A stretch of 64,000 bases of DNA from positions 1 through 64,000 of the forward strand of contig JAJQBX010000010.1 in the NCBI GenBank assembly GCA_021203065.1. Reading direction: 5' to 3'. Shown piece by piece: positions 1-7,448 of the stretch. Each line of letters begins with the position of its first letter. The first letter of the stretch is position 1. The stretch is from Oscillospiraceae bacterium. GTDB taxonomy: Bacteria; Bacillota; Clostridia; Oscillospirales; Ruminococcaceae. The position numbers were made by a program, and so were the translations under genes. The notes beneath the pieces were generated by a model that saw only the letters and a program-made list of their open reading frames with translations, ran no database searches and was not told the DNA's origin.

Positions 1-56
1 CTATTATACCACAAAGCAAATGATTTGTAAAGTTTTAAGAGAGATGAGGTACTACT

Positions 57-70
57 AATATCCGCCCCTA
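57..70. repeat. partial copy of GGGCGGATAATATCCGCCC palindromic repeat
   Basis: The bases around 57-70 end in ATATCCGCCCCTAC, the right half of a palindromic repeat found complete at 35918-35943 and as an array at 41693-41838. Only one arm is present here. The rest of the 193 bases before the first gene holds one promoter and nothing else I can identify. Confidence 0.6.
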
Positions 71-132
71 CTTGGATTGATTATATCACAACATGAACAA
101 AAGCGCAAGTACTATATTTTCACCGAAATATC

Positions 133-161
133 TTGAATTGCTGCACGAAATAGTGTATAAT
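133..161 (+). promoter_or_regulatory. sigma-A-type promoter of the nfeD-SPFH operon
   Basis: TTGAAT (133-138) and TATAAT (156-161) are separated by exactly 17 bases and lie just upstream of the ribosome binding site GAAAGGAG of the NfeD-like gene. Confidence 0.7.
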
Positions 162-193
162 ACAGATATTAAGCTTGAAAGGAGTTTTGCAAA

Positions 194-619
194 ATGGATG
201 TCACATTGTGGCTGGTTGCAGTCATTGCCTTTATTGTTCTGGAGGCGGTTACATATCAGCTTGTGTCTGTATGGTTCGTCATCGGATCTCTCGGCGGACT
301 TGTGGCGGCGGCTCTTGGAGCGAACTTGGGAGTTCAGATAGCCATATTCGTGATACTGTCGGCTCTGATGCTCGTGGTGCTCCGACCTCTTTCCATGAAG
401 CTTCTCAAGCCGAAAGGTCTCAAAACCAACACAGACCGGTTGATTGGCGAGGACGTTCTCATAACTCAGGACGTAAATAACATTTCAGAAACCGGTCAGG
501 GAAGAATCAAGGGCATGACATGGACGGTGCGGTCGGAATCAGGGGAAGATATTCCCGAAAACACCGTTGCGACCGTTGTCAGAATCGAGGGCGTCAAGCT
601 CATCGTAAAAGCCAAGTAA
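194..619 (+). CDS. NfeD-like membrane protein
   Basis: A 141-residue protein with two to three hydrophobic segments in about the first 65 residues and a soluble C-terminal part (about 80-141) that fits the NfeD OB-fold, including a conserved G-x-A/G-R-I-K-G type loop. Short NfeD proteins partner SPFH/stomatin proteins in bacterial membranes and are thought to help organise membrane microdomains; the exact activity is unknown. The start is set by AAAGGAG about 9 bases upstream. The SPFH gene follows after 23 bases with its own AAAGGAG, so the two form an operon, which is the classical pairing for both families. It lacks the ClpP-like protease domain of long NfeD proteins. Confidence 0.85.
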   Translation: MDVTLWLVAVIAFIVLEAVTYQLVSVWFVIGSLGGLVAAALGANLGVQIAIFVILSALMLVVLRPLSMKLLKPKGLKTNTDRLIGEDVLITQDVNNISETGQGRIKGMTWTVRSESGEDIPENTVATVVRIEGVKLIVKAK

Positions 620-642
620 CAGATTGAAAGGAGAAAGCTGAA

Positions 643-1548
643 ATGCCAATAGTAATTATTCTTATCCTCATAATCATCGCAGTTATCGCATGCAACATAA
701 GAATCGTTCCGCAGACGTTTGCATATGTCATCGAGCGTCTTGGATGCTACCAGTCGACTTGGGAGGTTGGACTTCACGTCAAGATTCCCTTTGTCGACAG
801 AATCGCAAAAAAGGTCAGCCTCAAGGAGCAGGTTGTCGACTTCCCTCCCCAGCCGGTCATCACCGAGGACAACGTAACCATGCAGATTGACACGGTCGTC
901 TACTACCAGATCACCGACCCGAAGCTCTATGCCTATGGCGTTGAGAGCCCGATGATGGCGATTGAAAACCTCACTGCGACTACTCTTCGTAATATAATCG
1001 GCGATCTCGAGCTCGATGAGACGCTCACCTCCCGTGACACCATCAACACAAGAATGCGTGCAATCCTTGACGAAGCCACCGACCCTTGGGGCATCAAGGT
1101 CAACAGAGTTGAGCTCAAGAACGTCATGCCTCCTGCCGACATCCAGAACGCCATGGAGCGTCAGATGAAGGCTGAGCGTGAACGCCGTGAAGCCATCATC
1201 AAGGCTGAGGGCGAAAAGAAGAGCGCAATCCTCATCGCAGAGGGCGAAAAGGAAAGTGCAATCCTAAGAGCCGAAGCCAAAAAGGAAGCCGCCATCAAGG
1301 AAGCCGAGGGCAAGGCGGAAGCAATCATCAAGATTCAGGAAGCAAACGCCGAGGGCATCAGGCTCATCAACGAAGCAAACCCGAATCAGGGCTATCTCAC
1401 CATCAAGAGCCTCGAAAGCCTCAACGCCCTTGCAGACGGCAAGGCTACAAAGATTGTAGTCCCGTCAAGCATCCAAGGTCTGGCAGGTCTCGCAACCTCG
1501 ATTTCAGAGGTTGTCAAAACAGACGAACAGCCTGCGGCTAAGAGATAA
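643..1548 (+). CDS. SPFH/stomatin-like (slipin, QmcA-type) membrane protein
   Basis: 301 residues. Residues 2-20 form one hydrophobic anchor, followed by the SPFH/band 7 domain (about 20-190) with the typical R-L-G-x-Y and V-D-F-P-P-Q motifs. Residues about 175-245 are a long charged helix rich in E, A and K with a repeating A-E-G-E-K-x-S-A-I pattern, expected to be an oligomerising coiled coil. The family forms ring-like scaffolds at the membrane. The partner NfeD gene lies immediately upstream. A strong terminator follows at once, so this two-gene operon is self-contained. Confidence 0.9.
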   Translation: MPIVIILILIIIAVIACNIRIVPQTFAYVIERLGCYQSTWEVGLHVKIPFVDRIAKKVSLKEQVVDFPPQPVITEDNVTMQIDTVVYYQITDPKLYAYGVESPMMAIENLTATTLRNIIGDLELDETLTSRDTINTRMRAILDEATDPWGIKVNRVELKNVMPPADIQNAMERQMKAERERREAIIKAEGEKKSAILIAEGEKESAILRAEAKKEAAIKEAEGKAEAIIKIQEANAEGIRLINEANPNQGYLTIKSLESLNALADGKATKIVVPSSIQGLAGLATSISEVVKTDEQPAAKR

Positions 1549-1561
1549 TATTTGAATAATC

Positions 1562-1601
1562 TGAAAGAGCAGACTTCTTTTGTGGGGGTCTGCTCTTTTT
1601 T
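1562..1601 (+). terminator. intrinsic terminator after the SPFH gene
   Basis: AAAGAGCAGAC and GTCTGCTCTTTTTT form an 11-base stem with a U-run 15-45 bases after the SPFH stop codon. The A-run on the left could make it work for the convergent Fic gene too. Confidence 0.85.
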
Positions 1602-1602
1602 G

Positions 1603-2649
1603 CTATATTTTGATATACCGGGTGCTTCTACCCTGCCCTACTTTCTGTATAAGACCGTTTCTGACCATTTTTCCGAGGACCGTTTCAACCGTTGTTGCGC
1701 TGACATCCGGAAGAATTCCGCAGATTTCAGCCTTTGAAATGGGCATCAGGCTTTCAAGAACCGTGGCTTCAACACGGGACTGCTTCGTCACCCGACCGGA
1801 ATTCATGATGGCAAACCGTCGGTCAAGCTCCTTATAGCACATGTAGAGAGTCGACAGGAAATTGGTCATGAACGGCGTATAATCGTTGGTGTTATCAGCC
1901 CAGCCAATGGAGGACTCTTTCAGAGCTTCGTAGTAGTATGCCTTGTAGTTATTTATCTGCTCCTCGAACGAGATATACTTCCCGGCATCGAAGCCATTCT
2001 TATATAGGAGAAGAAGAGACAGAAGCCGGGACATTCTGCCGTTGCCGTCCCTGAATGGGTGGATGCACAGAAAATCAAGGATAACACAGGGTATCAGAAG
2101 AAGCTGATTTATATTCGAATTGCTCCGGACGTCGAAATATGCAAGCTCAAGCTGTTCCATAGCCCTCCCGGTTTCGGAAGCCAGAACAGGTCGGAATCGG
2201 ACACTCCGGTTGCCGTCCTTATCCACCTCCAGAATCACATTGTCGTCGGTCTTATACTGCCCGCCGAAGCCGTCGGGGGTGAACGACATCATCGTCTCAT
2301 GAAGCCTTAGAATATCACGCTGGCGGAAATCCATGCTGTTATACTCGGTGTGGACGATATTCAGTGCGTCACGGTAGCCGGCAATCTCGGCTTCGTTATG
2401 ATTAAGAGGAGCACTGCTGCCATTTACAATCTCTGTGATACGCCGCTCGCTCGTCACAATCCCCTCAATCGCATTCGAGCTTTTAACCGACTGCACCCGG
2501 GCGACCGACTCAAGAGCCGTGAAAATCCCCTGAAAGTCGTACTTTCTCATCCCCGCCGCAGTCTTAAGAGAGTAGATATTCCCGGTCAGCGAGACCAATC
2601 TCGCCGGAAGCAAGCCGTTATCCAAAAAAGAGTAATCGAATCTTCGCAT
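1603..2649 (-). CDS. Fic family protein (class II, with C-terminal winged HTH)
   Basis: The 348-residue form starts at the ATG at 2649, which has GAAGG nine to ten bases upstream; a longer reading frame to 2685 lacks such a site. Residues 58-63 read SNAIEG, matching the inhibitory (S/T)xxxE(G/N) motif N-terminal to the Fic core (class II). Residues 197-208 carry the catalytic HPFRDGNGRMSR loop, so AMP (or another phosphate-containing group) transfer to protein hydroxyls is expected. The C-terminal 50-60 residues look like a winged helix-turn-helix. Such Fic-HTH proteins often regulate themselves, and the promoter region holds four regularly spaced copies of one 9-mer (separate entry). The target is unknown. 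Confidence 0.9.
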   Translation of the reverse strand: MRRFDYSFLDNGLLPARLVSLTGNIYSLKTAAGMRKYDFQGIFTALESVARVQSVKSSNAIEGIVTSERRITEIVNGSSAPLNHNEAEIAGYRDALNIVHTEYNSMDFRQRDILRLHETMMSFTPDGFGGQYKTDDNVILEVDKDGNRSVRFRPVLASETGRAMEQLELAYFDVRSNSNINQLLLIPCVILDFLCIHPFRDGNGRMSRLLSLLLLYKNGFDAGKYISFEEQINNYKAYYYEALKESSIGWADNTNDYTPFMTNFLSTLYMCYKELDRRFAIMNSGRVTKQSRVEATVLESLMPISKAEICGILPDVSATTVETVLGKMVRNGLIQKVGQGRSTRYIKI

Positions 2650-2663
2650 ATGAGCACACCTTC

Positions 2664-2753
2664 TTTCTGCATCAAATCTTATCATATTATATGCAGAAAG
2701 TCAAGAGAAATAATGCTTTTTCTGCATAAAAACCGGCGAATTATATGCAGAAA
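2664..2753. promoter_or_regulatory. operator array: four alternating ATGCAGAAA sites at the Fic promoter
   Basis: ATGCAGAAA occurs four times: minus strand at 2664-2672, plus at 2691-2699, minus at 2719-2727, plus at 2745-2753. Start-to-start distances are 27, 28 and 26 bases and the orientation alternates, giving inverted pairs with 17-19 base spacers. The array covers a minus-strand TATAAT (2686-2691) and ends beside the Fic ribosome binding site. The layout suggests cooperative binding, perhaps by the HTH of the Fic protein itself. Confidence 0.7.
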
Positions 2754-2863
2754 AGGCGGTGTAAACTTCGCTCTCTACTTTGACACATCGGACAAAGGAT
2801 ATGTTATCGTTCCGGAATGCTCTACAAAGCGTGCTGTCAACGTTTATGGCTCAAGAGGATTTT

Positions 2864-3550
2864 TCACTCCACCCCAAGCTCTACCCTCAGCTTTTCAATC
2901 GCCCGCTTCTCAATCCGGGAAACATAGCTCCGGGAAATGCCTAAGAGGTTTGCTGATTCCCTTTGCGTCAGCGGCTGTCTGCCGAAAAGCCCATAGCGGA
3001 GGATGATTATCTCCCGCTCACGGGAATCGAGGAGCTCGATTGCCTTGTAGAGCCGCTCGGAATTGAGCCGCAGGTCGACCTCCTCCCCAACGTCGCCATC
3101 AACGGCGATGATGTCGAGAAGAGTCAGCTGGTTGCCGTCCTTGTCGGTGTCAATAGGCTCGTCAAAGTGGACGTCCTGAGCTGTTTTCTTCACGGTGCGG
3201 AAGTGCATGAGGATTTCGTTTTCGATACACCTCGCCCCGAACGCCGCAAACCGGTTTCCCTTCCCCGGATCAAACGAATTAACCGCCTTGATGAGCCCGA
3301 CCGTGCCGATTGAGATGAGTTCTTCCTGCTCGTCGCCAGTGACATAGTACTTCTTCACGATGTGGGCCACAAGCCGTAGATTGTGGAGGATGAGCGAGTC
3401 CCTCGCGGCGGTGTCTCCATCCGCAAAAGCCTTGAAAAGCCGTTCCTCCTCGGCAGGGCTCAACGGCTTCGGGAAAGAGCTTTTGTCCTCAATGTGGAGG
3501 GCGAACCAGAGAAGGTGAGAGAATATATTTGAGATTAGCTTGAAAAACAT
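2864..3550 (-). CDS. sigK: RNA polymerase sporulation sigma factor sigma-K
   Basis: 228 residues with sigma region 2 (N-L-R-L-V-A-H-I-V-K-K, I-S-I-G-T-V-G-L-I-K-A), the R-C-I-E-N-E-I-L-M-H segment, and C-terminal region 4 ending in I-S-R-S-Y-V-S-R-I-E-K-R, which closely follow Bacillus/Clostridium sigma-K. The N-terminus is short and hydrophobic, resembling pro-sigma-K, whose pro-sequence is normally removed in the mother cell. The gene is uninterrupted. The start ATG has GGGGTGA seven bases upstream, and that site forms one arm of an inverted repeat. Two partial copies of this 5' end lie at about 12.3 and 15.9 kb on the same strand. Confidence 0.93.
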   Translation of the reverse strand: MFFKLISNIFSHLLWFALHIEDKSSFPKPLSPAEEERLFKAFADGDTAARDSLILHNLRLVAHIVKKYYVTGDEQEELISIGTVGLIKAVNSFDPGKGNRFAAFGARCIENEILMHFRTVKKTAQDVHFDEPIDTDKDGNQLTLLDIIAVDGDVGEEVDLRLNSERLYKAIELLDSREREIIILRYGLFGRQPLTQRESANLLGISRSYVSRIEKRAIEKLRVELGVE

Positions 3551-3555
3551 GTTAT

Positions 3556-3584
3556 CACCCCGTTAAGTATATTCGGAAGGGGTG
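3556..3584 (-). promoter_or_regulatory. inverted repeat over the sigK ribosome binding site (copy 1)
   Basis: CACCCC (3556-3561) and GGGGTG (3579-3584) flank a 17-base loop containing GTTAAGTATATTC. Read on the minus strand, the arm nearest the gene is the GGGGTG Shine-Dalgarno sequence, and the loop holds GAATATACTT, a possible sporulation-sigma -10. Copies at 12339-12367 and 15878-15906 keep the pairing, with one compensatory base change. Confidence 0.65.
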
Positions 3585-3611
3585 GGGATGATGAAGGGCA
3601 GATTTGTACAA

Positions 3612-3640
3612 AAAAGAGCGACAGGCGCTCTCAGATGCTA
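3612..3640 (-). terminator. terminator after the SWIM-GNAT pair
   Basis: On the minus strand GAGCG, a 5-base loop CCTGT and CGCTC are followed by TTTTTT. It lies downstream of the GNAT gene and just upstream of the sigK promoter region. A similar sequence sits in the equivalent place at about 15931-15958. Confidence 0.75.
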
Positions 3641-3674
3641 ATATATTTTAGTTCGGATCGGTAAATCAGAATTA

Positions 3675-4124
3675 TCATAACCATAATTCCATCTCGCCTG
3701 AATTGCCAAAACCAAGCTTCTCATACAATCCTCGTCCTTTGGCGGATGGCTTTAACTTTATATTATGGATTTCCTTACCTTGCAACCAACCAATTAACTC
3801 TTCCATGATTCTTGATGCATAACCGTTTCTTCTTTTTTCGGGAACGCAATATACATCCATGATATATCCGTACATCGGAGTTTTGAAGAAACAAAACGGG
3901 ACATCTTCTTTAATTATTGCACCGCCACAAGCAACCACGTTATCATCTTCGTATATGAGGTAATGGCAAAGCTTCTCTTCTTGGTATAATTCCTTATATT
4001 TTGCGAATATCTTCTCATCAGCATTATCCTGTAGTAAAACGATGGAACCTACTTCTCTGAACATATCCATTTTCATTTTTACCACAAGATTCAAGTCCTT
4101 GATTTCTGCTTTTTTTATTTCCAT
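3675..4124 (-). CDS. GNAT family N-acetyltransferase
   Basis: 149 residues from the ATG at 4124, preceded by AAAGGGA; the longer open frame to 4277 overlaps the upstream gene and does not look coding. The pattern is a typical GNAT fold: N-terminal I-K-K-A-E-I-K-D, central D-V-Y-C-V-P-E-K-R-R-N-G-Y-A, which is the acetyl-CoA pyrophosphate loop (R-R-x-G-x-A/G), and C-terminal Y-E-K-L-G-F. The substrate cannot be read from the sequence. It lies 46 bases after the SWIM-domain gene, probably co-transcribed from the promoter block at 4678-4736, and is cargo of the first sigK-associated cassette. Confidence 0.85.
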   Translation of the reverse strand: MEIKKAEIKDLNLVVKMKMDMFREVGSIVLLQDNADEKIFAKYKELYQEEKLCHYLIYEDDNVVACGGAIIKEDVPFCFFKTPMYGYIMDVYCVPEKRRNGYASRIMEELIGWLQGKEIHNIKLKPSAKGRGLYEKLGFGNSGEMELWL

Positions 4125-4170
4125 AGTGGTGTAGTCCCTTTCTAATTCCGATTTGCGCTTTCGCCAACAG

Positions 4171-4635
4171 TTAGTAATCCTCATCCAACTCATGCTCCCG
4201 AATAAACCTATCATATTGCCATTCAGGACCATCATACAGGAGTTCAAGCAAGGCTTGTTGAAGTTGCTTCTTGCCAAGGCTACAGATATACACGCTTAGC
4301 CTTTCGGAAACAACCTCCTCCCACTCCTCTTCATCCTTAACAGACTGCAAATAATCTTCATAGAATTCGTCCGCTTTTTCGGGAAAAGCCTCAAAATAAG
4401 CGGCAATCATGTGCTTACAAACGATTCTCTTGCCATCAGCATGAGGGCAATTACATTTGGATTTTCGTGGATGATTCATATCGATTGTAACATTATAGGG
4501 CTCTGTTGAACTACCAGCGACAGTAGCAGCAAACACGCCGTCACCAATGCTTATGATTCTAAGAACTTTTTTATCTCTGTAGTAATCGTATCCACGCCAA
4601 GCAGATGCGCCGCTTGCACATTCTATTAAGCCCAT
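4171..4635 (-). CDS. SWIM zinc-finger protein
   Basis: 154 residues. Residues about 60-76 contain C-N-C-P-H-A-D-G-K-R-I-V-C-K-H, a clear SWIM zinc-binding motif (C-x-C-xn-C-x-H). The C-terminal half is acidic and helical, ending E-L-D-E-D-Y. SWIM domains bind DNA or protein partners; small stand-alone bacterial ones have no assigned role. The start follows GGAGGG at seven to eight bases. It is the first gene after the shared promoter block and is followed by the GNAT gene. Confidence 0.85.
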   Translation of the reverse strand: MGLIECASGASAWRGYDYYRDKKVLRIISIGDGVFAATVAGSSTEPYNVTIDMNHPRKSKCNCPHADGKRIVCKHMIAAYFEAFPEKADEFYEDYLQSVKDEEEWEEVVSERLSVYICSLGKKQLQQALLELLYDGPEWQYDRFIREHELDEDY

Positions 4636-4677
4636 TTTTTTATCCCTCCTGATTGCTTATTTGGATAATCAATTTTA

Positions 4678-4736
4678 ATCAGTATAGCATATCAGAGTGA
4701 GAAAAGCAAGGTAGCAAAGTCAGATTTGTGGATTTC
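4678..4736 (-). promoter_or_regulatory. repeated promoter block, copy 1
   Basis: A 59-base block, 54 of 59 bases identical to 12906-12964. On the minus strand it contains TTGCTT (4704-4709) and TATACT (4681-4686) with a 17-base spacer, so it should drive the SWIM gene. A third, shorter copy (first 16 bases identical, -10 kept) is at 17898-17913. Confidence 0.75.
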
Positions 4737-4746
4737 GTTTTCTGAA

Positions 4747-5661
4747 TCAATCAAACTTCCTGCTCAAATCATACACAATACTCGTCCCCGCATACTCAAC
4801 CCTACGGAGATTTTCCCGGAGTGTCTCCGGCTCATCGGGATAGCTTGCGCTGTCTCCGGGGTGGGGCATTCTGCGGTCGTAGACGGTGCGACCGAGTCCT
4901 TCCGGGTCTTCGTGGGTGAATCTCGGCTTCCTCGGAGTCGGAGGCGGGAGAAGTTCTCCCTCGTGACCCCAAGCATAGCGGGCGCATTCGAGGAAAGCGT
5001 CAAAAAACTTCTTCTCAAGCCGTCCACCGCCACCATAAAGCACGTCGAACTCGTCACGATGCTCATTAATCTTTTCGAGGTTCTCAATCCAGCTTTTCAG
5101 ACCGCCGTTCAGCGACTTGCCCATCGGCATGATTTCGTCGCCGGAGAAAAGAATCCGCTCTTTCCTGTCAAGATACATCATCGAGCTCGGTGCGTGGTCG
5201 GGAATCGAGAACGCTTGAAGCTCACGACCATTGAGAGGGATAAAATCGCCGTCGTGGATGATTGTTACGGGGTAATCTCTCGGAAAATCTATCCCCGCAA
5301 AACTCGCATAGGGAATCGTCCCGAACTCCTTCGCTTTTTCGTTCAGAAACGCCATGTCGAAATAGGCGTTGTTCGCCGAATGGTCGAAGTGGTCATGGGT
5401 ATTTGTGACATATGGAACCGGCACGCCGCAAAGCGATTCAAGATACTCACGGATATTTCCGGCACCATACCCGCAGTCGATCGAGATTCCGACCCCGTCA
5501 CCCACCACGAGATAGCTGTAGTCGCCACTCGAAAGAACCTTCCATGTGTTCGGGGCAATAAGCTCGCTTCTGAAATACGGCTCGTCCATCCGGGAATAAG
5601 TCCCGTCGCCGTTGGCAATAAGGATGTCGTGTTTGGGTGAAAAATCGATGTACTTGGTCAT
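4747..5661 (-). CDS. MBL-fold metallo-hydrolase
   Basis: 304 residues from the ATG at 5661, with GGAG seven bases upstream. The metallo-beta-lactamase signature T-H-D-H-F-D-H-S lies near residue 90 with later metal ligands in D-H-A-P (about 160) and F-S-G-D-E (about 180). Glyoxalase II-like hydrolases and lactonases share this fold; the substrate is not evident. It has no obvious operon partner: the DUF3990/XRE promoter lies directly upstream in the opposite direction. Confidence 0.85.
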   Translation of the reverse strand: MTKYIDFSPKHDILIANGDGTYSRMDEPYFRSELIAPNTWKVLSSGDYSYLVVGDGVGISIDCGYGAGNIREYLESLCGVPVPYVTNTHDHFDHSANNAYFDMAFLNEKAKEFGTIPYASFAGIDFPRDYPVTIIHDGDFIPLNGRELQAFSIPDHAPSSMMYLDRKERILFSGDEIMPMGKSLNGGLKSWIENLEKINEHRDEFDVLYGGGGRLEKKFFDAFLECARYAWGHEGELLPPPTPRKPRFTHEDPEGLGRTVYDRRMPHPGDSASYPDEPETLRENLRRVEYAGTSIVYDLSRKFD

Positions 5662-5739
5662 GATGGCTCCGTTTCTTGGTATTATTTTGCATATGGATAT
5701 TATACAGCATCGAGCAAAATAAAGCAAGACGTTTCTCTC

Positions 5740-5768
5740 TTGACATTATATCACCACAGTGATATAAT
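5740..5768 (+). promoter_or_regulatory. promoter with perfect palindromic operator for the DUF3990/XRE operon
   Basis: TTGACA (5740-5745), a 17-base spacer and TATAAT (5763-5768) form a consensus promoter. A perfect 10-base inverted repeat, ATTATATCAC (5745-5754) and GTGATATAAT (5759-5768) around CACA, fills the spacer and the -10. This is what is expected for autorepression by the XRE antitoxin. Confidence 0.85.
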
Positions 5769-5797
5769 ATAATCAGAGATCGAAAGGGGGTATCTCC

Positions 5798-6490
5798 ATG
5801 AGCAAAATCTTAACGTTATATCACGGTTCAAGCAGAAATGTTGTAGTTCCGGAATTTGGTGCAGGAAAAGAGCATAACGACTTTGGATTGGGATTCTATT
5901 GCACCGAAAGTGCAGAACTTGCAAAGGAGTGGGCAGTGTCTTCCCTCAGCGACGGCTTCTGCAATCGTTACACGATAGATACCGAATATATTAACGTGCT
6001 GAATCTCAACAATCCGGAATACACCATCCTCAACTGGATTGCCGTGCTTCTTCGCCACAGGGTGTTTCCGATAAAGAATCCCATTGCCGGTCGAGCCAAG
6101 CAGTATTTGCTTGATAATTTTTATGTCAATGTCAACGCTTATGACATCGTGACCGGCTATCGTGCCGACGACTCCTATTTTGACTATGCGGAAGCGTTCG
6201 TGAATAATGCCCTGTCTGTCAATCAGTTGGCACAAGCAATGATGTTGGGTAAGTTGGGTGAACAGGTTGTAATCAAGTCAAAATTTGCTTTCTCCGAACT
6301 GAAATATCAGGGCTTTGAAGTTGCCGAAAAAGACACATACTATTCTCTGCGGAAAACCCGTGACAGCGAAGCCAATAGTTCTTATCTCAAAATGGCAGAA
6401 GATGATGACGACGGGCTTTATGTCCGTGACATCATTCGAGGAGGGATAAAAAATGACGACCCACGCATACCAAGAAATCTACCTCAGTAG
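5798..6490 (+). CDS. DUF3990 family protein, probable ADP-ribosyltransferase-like toxin
   Basis: 230 residues. The conserved blocks are L-Y-H-G-S-S near residue 8, G-L-G-F-Y-C-T-E near 30, and G-E-Q-V-V-I-K-S near 152, an H-Y-E pattern like that of the ART superfamily, to which I assign DUF3990. It would transfer ADP-ribose from NAD to an unknown target. The start has AAAGGGGG about nine bases upstream. The XRE gene overlaps its 3' end by 38 bases, the usual toxin-first layout with translational coupling. It ends in UAG. Toxicity is inferred from family and context. Confidence 0.8.
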   Translation: MSKILTLYHGSSRNVVVPEFGAGKEHNDFGLGFYCTESAELAKEWAVSSLSDGFCNRYTIDTEYINVLNLNNPEYTILNWIAVLLRHRVFPIKNPIAGRAKQYLLDNFYVNVNAYDIVTGYRADDSYFDYAEAFVNNALSVNQLAQAMMLGKLGEQVVIKSKFAFSELKYQGFEVAEKDTYYSLRKTRDSEANSSYLKMAEDDDDGLYVRDIIRGGIKNDDPRIPRNLPQ

Positions 6491-7094
6491 CGCAATGTCC
6501 TCGATGGGGGAAGCTTTTGACTATGCCGTAAACGATTGTGGAATCCCCGGCGGTGACTTCGTCAAAATGCTTATCGTGAGTCCGATTAGCAGTAGGATTG
6601 AAAACGGCGAGCCGGCATATCTTGCCGGAAAAAGCGGGATTGAGATTGCCCGTGAATGCGTGAAAGACACGACAGGAAAAGAGCTTACCATCGAGCCTCA
6701 AGCCCATTATGACCGCTCTCCCGAATACTGGTGTGGATGGGCTGTTGCGTATTATCAGTGGTACTCCTCCAGAAAGTACAGCGAGATTTTCAGGGCGGTT
6801 TCTTTCGATGATTTGCTCCGAATGTACCCAACCCTGCACGAAGCCGACGTTACCAAGTTCGCCGATACTATGGATGAGATAGTCCGCAAAACGTTCCCCG
6901 AAACAAATCTGAAGCGTTTTCGCACGTTGTACGGTTGCTCCCAAAGCGAGCTTTCGAAGCTCTCTGGCGTCAGCCTGCGCTCGATTCAGATGTATGAACA
7001 GCGGCAGAAGGACATCAACAAGGCAAGCGTTGACACGGTTCGCAGGCTTGCGAAGGTGCTGGGGTGTACGATTGAGGATTTGGTGGAGAAGTAA
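6453..7094 (+). CDS. XRE helix-turn-helix protein, probable antitoxin of the DUF3990 gene
   Basis: 213 residues. About residues 150-213 form an XRE-type HTH: L-K-R-F-R-T-L-Y-G-C-S-Q-S-E-L-S-K-L-S-G-type core, then I-Q-M-Y-E-Q-R and a C-terminal C-T-I-E-D-L-V. The N-terminal 140 residues show no domain I recognise and probably contact the toxin. The GAGGAGGGATAAAAA binding site lies inside the DUF3990 gene. The matching operator is the palindrome at 5745-5768. Confidence 0.8.
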   Translation: MTTHAYQEIYLSSAMSSMGEAFDYAVNDCGIPGGDFVKMLIVSPISSRIENGEPAYLAGKSGIEIARECVKDTTGKELTIEPQAHYDRSPEYWCGWAVAYYQWYSSRKYSEIFRAVSFDDLLRMYPTLHEADVTKFADTMDEIVRKTFPETNLKRFRTLYGCSQSELSKLSGVSLRSIQMYEQRQKDINKASVDTVRRLAKVLGCTIEDLVEK

Positions 7095-7448
7095 TATAAG
7101 TTTACCTTTTCGGCAATAAGTTTGAGCCACTGTCGAAATAGTATTTTTGAAGTCAAAATCAGTTGTTCGGAAATCCCGAACGACTGATTTGCTCAATATA
7201 CAGCTAACTTTTTGCATGCTGATTTTAAAATTTACGTGTATTTTGTGTGTAGACATTATAGCATAGATGGAAGGGGTTGCAAGAGGCAACTTGCGATTAT
7301 TTATATCTTATATTTTTCACATATAAAGCAAGCAACCACACAATTCGAGGGAAATAATTATCAATCGAAATATGTAGATTGAAAGCCATGCGAAATTATG
7401 ATATAATAAGCTTGTTCCATTAAATTCTGTGAAGGGGGAATAACAACT
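7095..7448. other. 354-base intergenic stretch with one hairpin and a promoter
   Basis: Bases 7157-7170 and 7176-7189 pair over 14 positions (one G-T wobble) around a 5-base loop, probably the end of the XRE transcript, although no U-run follows. GATATAAT at 7399-7406 is a plausible -10 for the next gene. The rest is AT-rich without coding signs. Confidence 0.55.

Noticed and set aside
6432-7289. Long minus-strand open frame opposite the XRE gene
   Set aside because: It has no recognisable motifs, has an unlikely composition and fully overlaps the well-supported XRE gene.
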